Part shown: in pieces, positions 23,953-24,275 of the stretch
Layout: every line of letters starts with the position of its first letter
Numbering within the stretch: position 1 is the stretch's first letter
IMG/VR virus record: IMGVR_UViG_3300028808_000014
Coordinates: 1-24,275 of that record
Reading direction: 5' to 3' (one strand)
Length of the DNA: 24,275 nucleotides
From: a virus
Notes under the pieces: model-generated
Told to the model about the DNA's origin: nothing
Seen by the model: the letters and a program-made list of their open reading frames with translations, nothing else
Databases searched by the model: none
Made by a program: the position numbers and the translations under genes

Positions 23953-24275
23953 ATGGCTTGGCAAATCGCGGATCGGGTCAAGGAAACCACCACCTCTACA
24001 GGTACGGGGGCCTTGACGCTGGCTGGCGCAATCGCAGGCTACAACCCATTCAGCTCCATCATGGGCAACGGCGACACCTGTTTTTACGCCCTCTCCGCGG
24101 TGAATGCCGGCGGCGTGGCCACGGGTGCCTTTGAAATCGGCATCGGCACCTACGCGACCTCAGGCAACACGCTGACGCGTACCACGATTCTGGCGTCTTC
24201 GAACGCGGGCGCAGCGGTGTCGCTGGCGGCGGGCACCACCCAGGTGTGGATGGATGTACCGGCTTCGTACTTTAA
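23953..24275 (+). CDS. Phage tail-region protein, 3'-truncated by window end
   Basis: ATG 23953 lies one base after the previous stop; the frame stays open to the last base, giving 107 complete codons. The visible part matches an N-terminal module common in phage tail and fibre-region proteins: WQIADRVKETTTSTGTGALT, then LAGAIAGYNPFSSI, GDTCFYALSAV, FEIGIGTYATSGNTLTRTTI, LASSNAGAAVSL and AGTTQVWMDVPASY. In many phages this module precedes fibre or receptor-binding sequence, so the missing 3' part could be host-range related. That is inference. Confidence 0.78.
   Translation, partial: MAWQIADRVKETTTSTGTGALTLAGAIAGYNPFSSIMGNGDTCFYALSAVNAGGVATGAFEIGIGTYATSGNTLTRTTILASSNAGAAVSLAAGTTQVWMDVPASYF

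Noticed and set aside
1-24275. Apparent excess of the palindrome GGTACC (17 seen by eye against about 8 expected from base composition)
   Set aside because: Many copies are in-frame Gly-Thr codon pairs (GGT ACC) in Gly/Thr-rich virion proteins, so codon usage is a sufficient explanation without a proper codon-shuffled test.

Overview
The window is a late structural region of a tailed double-stranded DNA phage (or prophage). It is GC-rich, every gene lies on the + strand, and genes are packed tightly, often with a stop codon, the next Shine-Dalgarno (SD) sequence and the next start within about 12 bases. Gene order (large terminase, portal, scaffold, N4 gp56-type major capsid protein, adaptor, propeller/nozzle-like protein, very large internal virion protein) and the lack of any tape-measure, tube or sheath gene point to a short-tailed (podovirus-type) virion. 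The host is probably a high-GC proteobacterium; this rests on composition and general resemblance only. Both window ends cut through genes.

Bases 1-5581 are the packaging and head-assembly block: the 3' end of terL, portal, a 73-codon gene overlapping the portal's 3' end, a scaffold-like protein, a 69-aa protein, a 114-base noncoding leader with a long imperfect hairpin, the major capsid protein, and a strong intrinsic terminator. A 108-aa, decoration-like gene follows and is closed by a second intrinsic terminator (5950-5979).

Bases 5997-11896 hold two small conserved phage proteins, a probable head-to-tail adaptor (6682), a propeller/nozzle-like protein (7442), a virion protein with an apparent inserted domain (8694), a protein built from eleven ~21-residue beta repeats plus a globular C-terminal domain (9469), and an unrecognised 415-aa protein (10649).

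Bases 11908-22608 encode three large proteins that I infer to be internal or ejected virion proteins: a 657-aa heptad-phased helical protein, a 390-aa Pro/Ala/Gly-rich protein, and a 2514-aa giant. The giant carries two homologous zincin-type metallopeptidase-like domains (HExxH at residues 976 and 1298) arranged in tandem, plus a C-terminal region of the type found in giant 'polyvalent' phage virion proteins.

Bases 22669-24275 are small virion/tail proteins, the last one running off the window. No lysis, replication, integration, tRNA or CRISPR features are visible. The most notable observations are the tandem duplicated metallopeptidase-like domain, the abrupt switch of coding signal from the portal frame to the overlapping frame at a C7 run, the eleven-fold beta repeat protein, and the strictly heptad-phased aromatic coiled-coil protein.
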